From NCBI RefSeq assembly GCF_001577835.2, contig NC_029516.1, positions 71,617,221-71,681,220 of the forward strand: a stretch of DNA of 64,000 nucleotides, given 5' to 3'. The position numbers were made by a program, and so were the translations under genes. A model generated the notes under the pieces. It searched no databases, was not told where the DNA came from, and saw only the letters and a program-made list of their open reading frames with translations. How positions within the stretch are numbered: position 1 is the stretch's first letter; each line of letters begins with the position of its first letter. Shown piece by piece: positions 62,571 through 64,000 of the stretch. The stretch comes from Coturnix japonica (lineage: Eukaryota > Chordata > Aves > Galliformes > Phasianidae).

Positions 62571-64000
62571 TCAGTCTCTGTCTTAGAACACTCCCACCGA
62601 AATCTATTAGGTTAATTATGAGAGAACTTGAAAGCATATATGTGAAGTTTCATCCCCTGAGTCATTACACCCAAGAGCACGGGTTTGGTATAGCAAGAAG
62701 TGAGAAGTTACAGTGCAGCTCTGCAGGTTTTAACTGCTTTTTCTGTATATCACATTAGATCTAAATTAGGCACGTGCCTTCATGTAAAAATGTGATTTAC
62801 AGTTCCATTAAGTTAATACTGCTTCTGTTGCTTTTGAAAATAATAACCCAAGCAAGCACTGATCTGTTCTTAATAGTTACCTTAAGGCCAAGTGCCTTAA
62901 GGTAACTATTCAGAATAGTCAGTTCCCTGCTGTGGCTGATGAACCCTCACCCCTTGCTGCTGTTTGGCTTTGATTGCAGTTCTAGTGGCAGGGCTGGTTT
63001 CATTCTCTTGCCTGACCCTGGTCTTTTTGGTTCCCCATGCTAGTTACTTCTACAGCTGTGCTGTGAACCCCACCAGTGAGATGATCCAGACTTAAAAGTT
63101 GTATGTCTTTAAATGAAAAACATAGCTTGGTTTCCTTTCCAGATTTCTCCATTATGGTGTAGTCACCAGCAGTTTGGGCAGCGTGATTTAGTGAGTGATG
63201 AATTACTGTAGTAAGAGCAGGAATAAGCTGCTTATAAAAAGCCCTACCTTTTGTGTTTCATACAAAATACTTTGCAGCTGTGGGTACTGTTCCAGCTGTG
63301 GGTTGTTGCATTGCTTTGGTGAGGTGAAGCTGCCTTTTAGTATGCAGTATCGATATTTAAGTGAGAATATGCAATAAGCAGTAAATATTCACTCGTTGCC
63401 ATAAGGTTTAGTAATAGAATATTGCACTGCTGTAGTTTGGTTTTACTTCAGAACTACGAGTATTGATGACAGCAAGTCATTATTGGTAGGAAGTATAGAA
63501 GGTAACGCATTGCTTATCTGCTTCAGGTGACCTTCGTGCTACATTCAGATTGTCCTCGCTGATGCAGAAAGTTAAATAATGGACAGTAGAAGAATACATG
63601 CTGGTAATCCTGAAATACACTGAGCCAGTTCTAACTCTGCTTGGAGGGACATTATAGTACTGCTGCAGAGCCTTTGTGTTGGAGATGGGTTGATGGCCGT
63701 AAAACCCTAAAGCTCAATGTGGCTGATTGGAAGCTTGCAATTAATAGACATCTGCATACTAAGGAATTCTTACTGCAACAAAAAGTCCTATTGAATGCTT
63801 TACTTCTCATCGTCAGACTGTCTTAGGATGTGATAGGATACTGCACAGTATCGATCTTCTTTTATTTGAGAGGTGGATTGTCTGAGTTAATGCGTTGTGT
63901 TGAACATTGGTTCAGATGTTCTCTCGATCTGAATGCATGCACTTTGCGGACAGTGTTGCATTGATCCATCCTGACTGTGGTTTCTGTGGGGACTTCTCTA
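62571..64000. other. Intron 1 stretch to the window end
   Basis: Unique sequence apart from the perfect inverted repeat at 62,872-62,910. Confidence 0.4.
62872..62910. repeat. Perfect 17-bp inverted repeat with 5-base loop
   Basis: Left arm 62,872-62,888 (AATAGTTACCTTAAGGC), loop CAAGT, right arm 62,894-62,910, an exact reverse complement. It would form a perfect hairpin in DNA or in the GSK3B pre-mRNA. No flanking element explains it. Confidence 0.97.

Overview
The window is vertebrate nuclear DNA, almost certainly from a bird and probably a galliform close to chicken. Three things point that way: every recognisable interspersed repeat is a CR1-type LINE, including fresh copies ending in ATTCTGTGA units; introns are short and CpG-island promoters are sharp; and the two genes lie in the conserved order GPR156 then GSK3B on one strand. 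No bacterial feature, tRNA, rRNA, CRISPR array or endogenous retrovirus was recognised.

Layout. Positions 1-8,880 hold no recognisable coding exon, only CR1 fragments and unique sequence; from known synteny this could be the 3' flank or long 3'UTR of LRRC58. Positions 8,880-10,110 are a CpG island, the likely GPR156 promoter with a non-coding first exon. GPR156 (orphan class C, GABA-B-like receptor) follows on the + strand as nine coding exons from 12,433 to 19,582. All splice sites are GT/AG, frames join without a break, and the predicted protein is 761 residues. A variant poly(A) signal lies near 20,103. Positions 20,130-33,400 are intergenic, with several CR1 remnants. Positions 33,400-35,450 are a strong CpG island holding the GSK3B promoter, leader and first coding exon (35,126-35,213, residues 1-29 plus one base of codon 30). 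The rest, to 64,000, is the start of GSK3B intron 1 and runs off the window.

The most striking unexplained structure is in the GSK3B promoter: eight CCAAT boxes in 346 bp, partly carried on a degenerate 43-bp tandem repeat, next to a perfect NRF1-type palindrome. It is followed by a leader with six short upstream reading frames, one with an ideal Kozak context that overlaps the next by ATGA, and a 130-base purine-rich tract. In the intron, a perfect 17-bp inverted repeat with a 5-base loop (62,872-62,910) and a perfect 20-bp palindrome (59,012-59,031) stand out from background.

The two genes are neighbours, not a pathway: GPR156 signals through Gi in sensory hair cells, while GSK3B is a ubiquitous Ser/Thr kinase. 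No new multi-gene system is visible. The novelty here is regulatory and structural.
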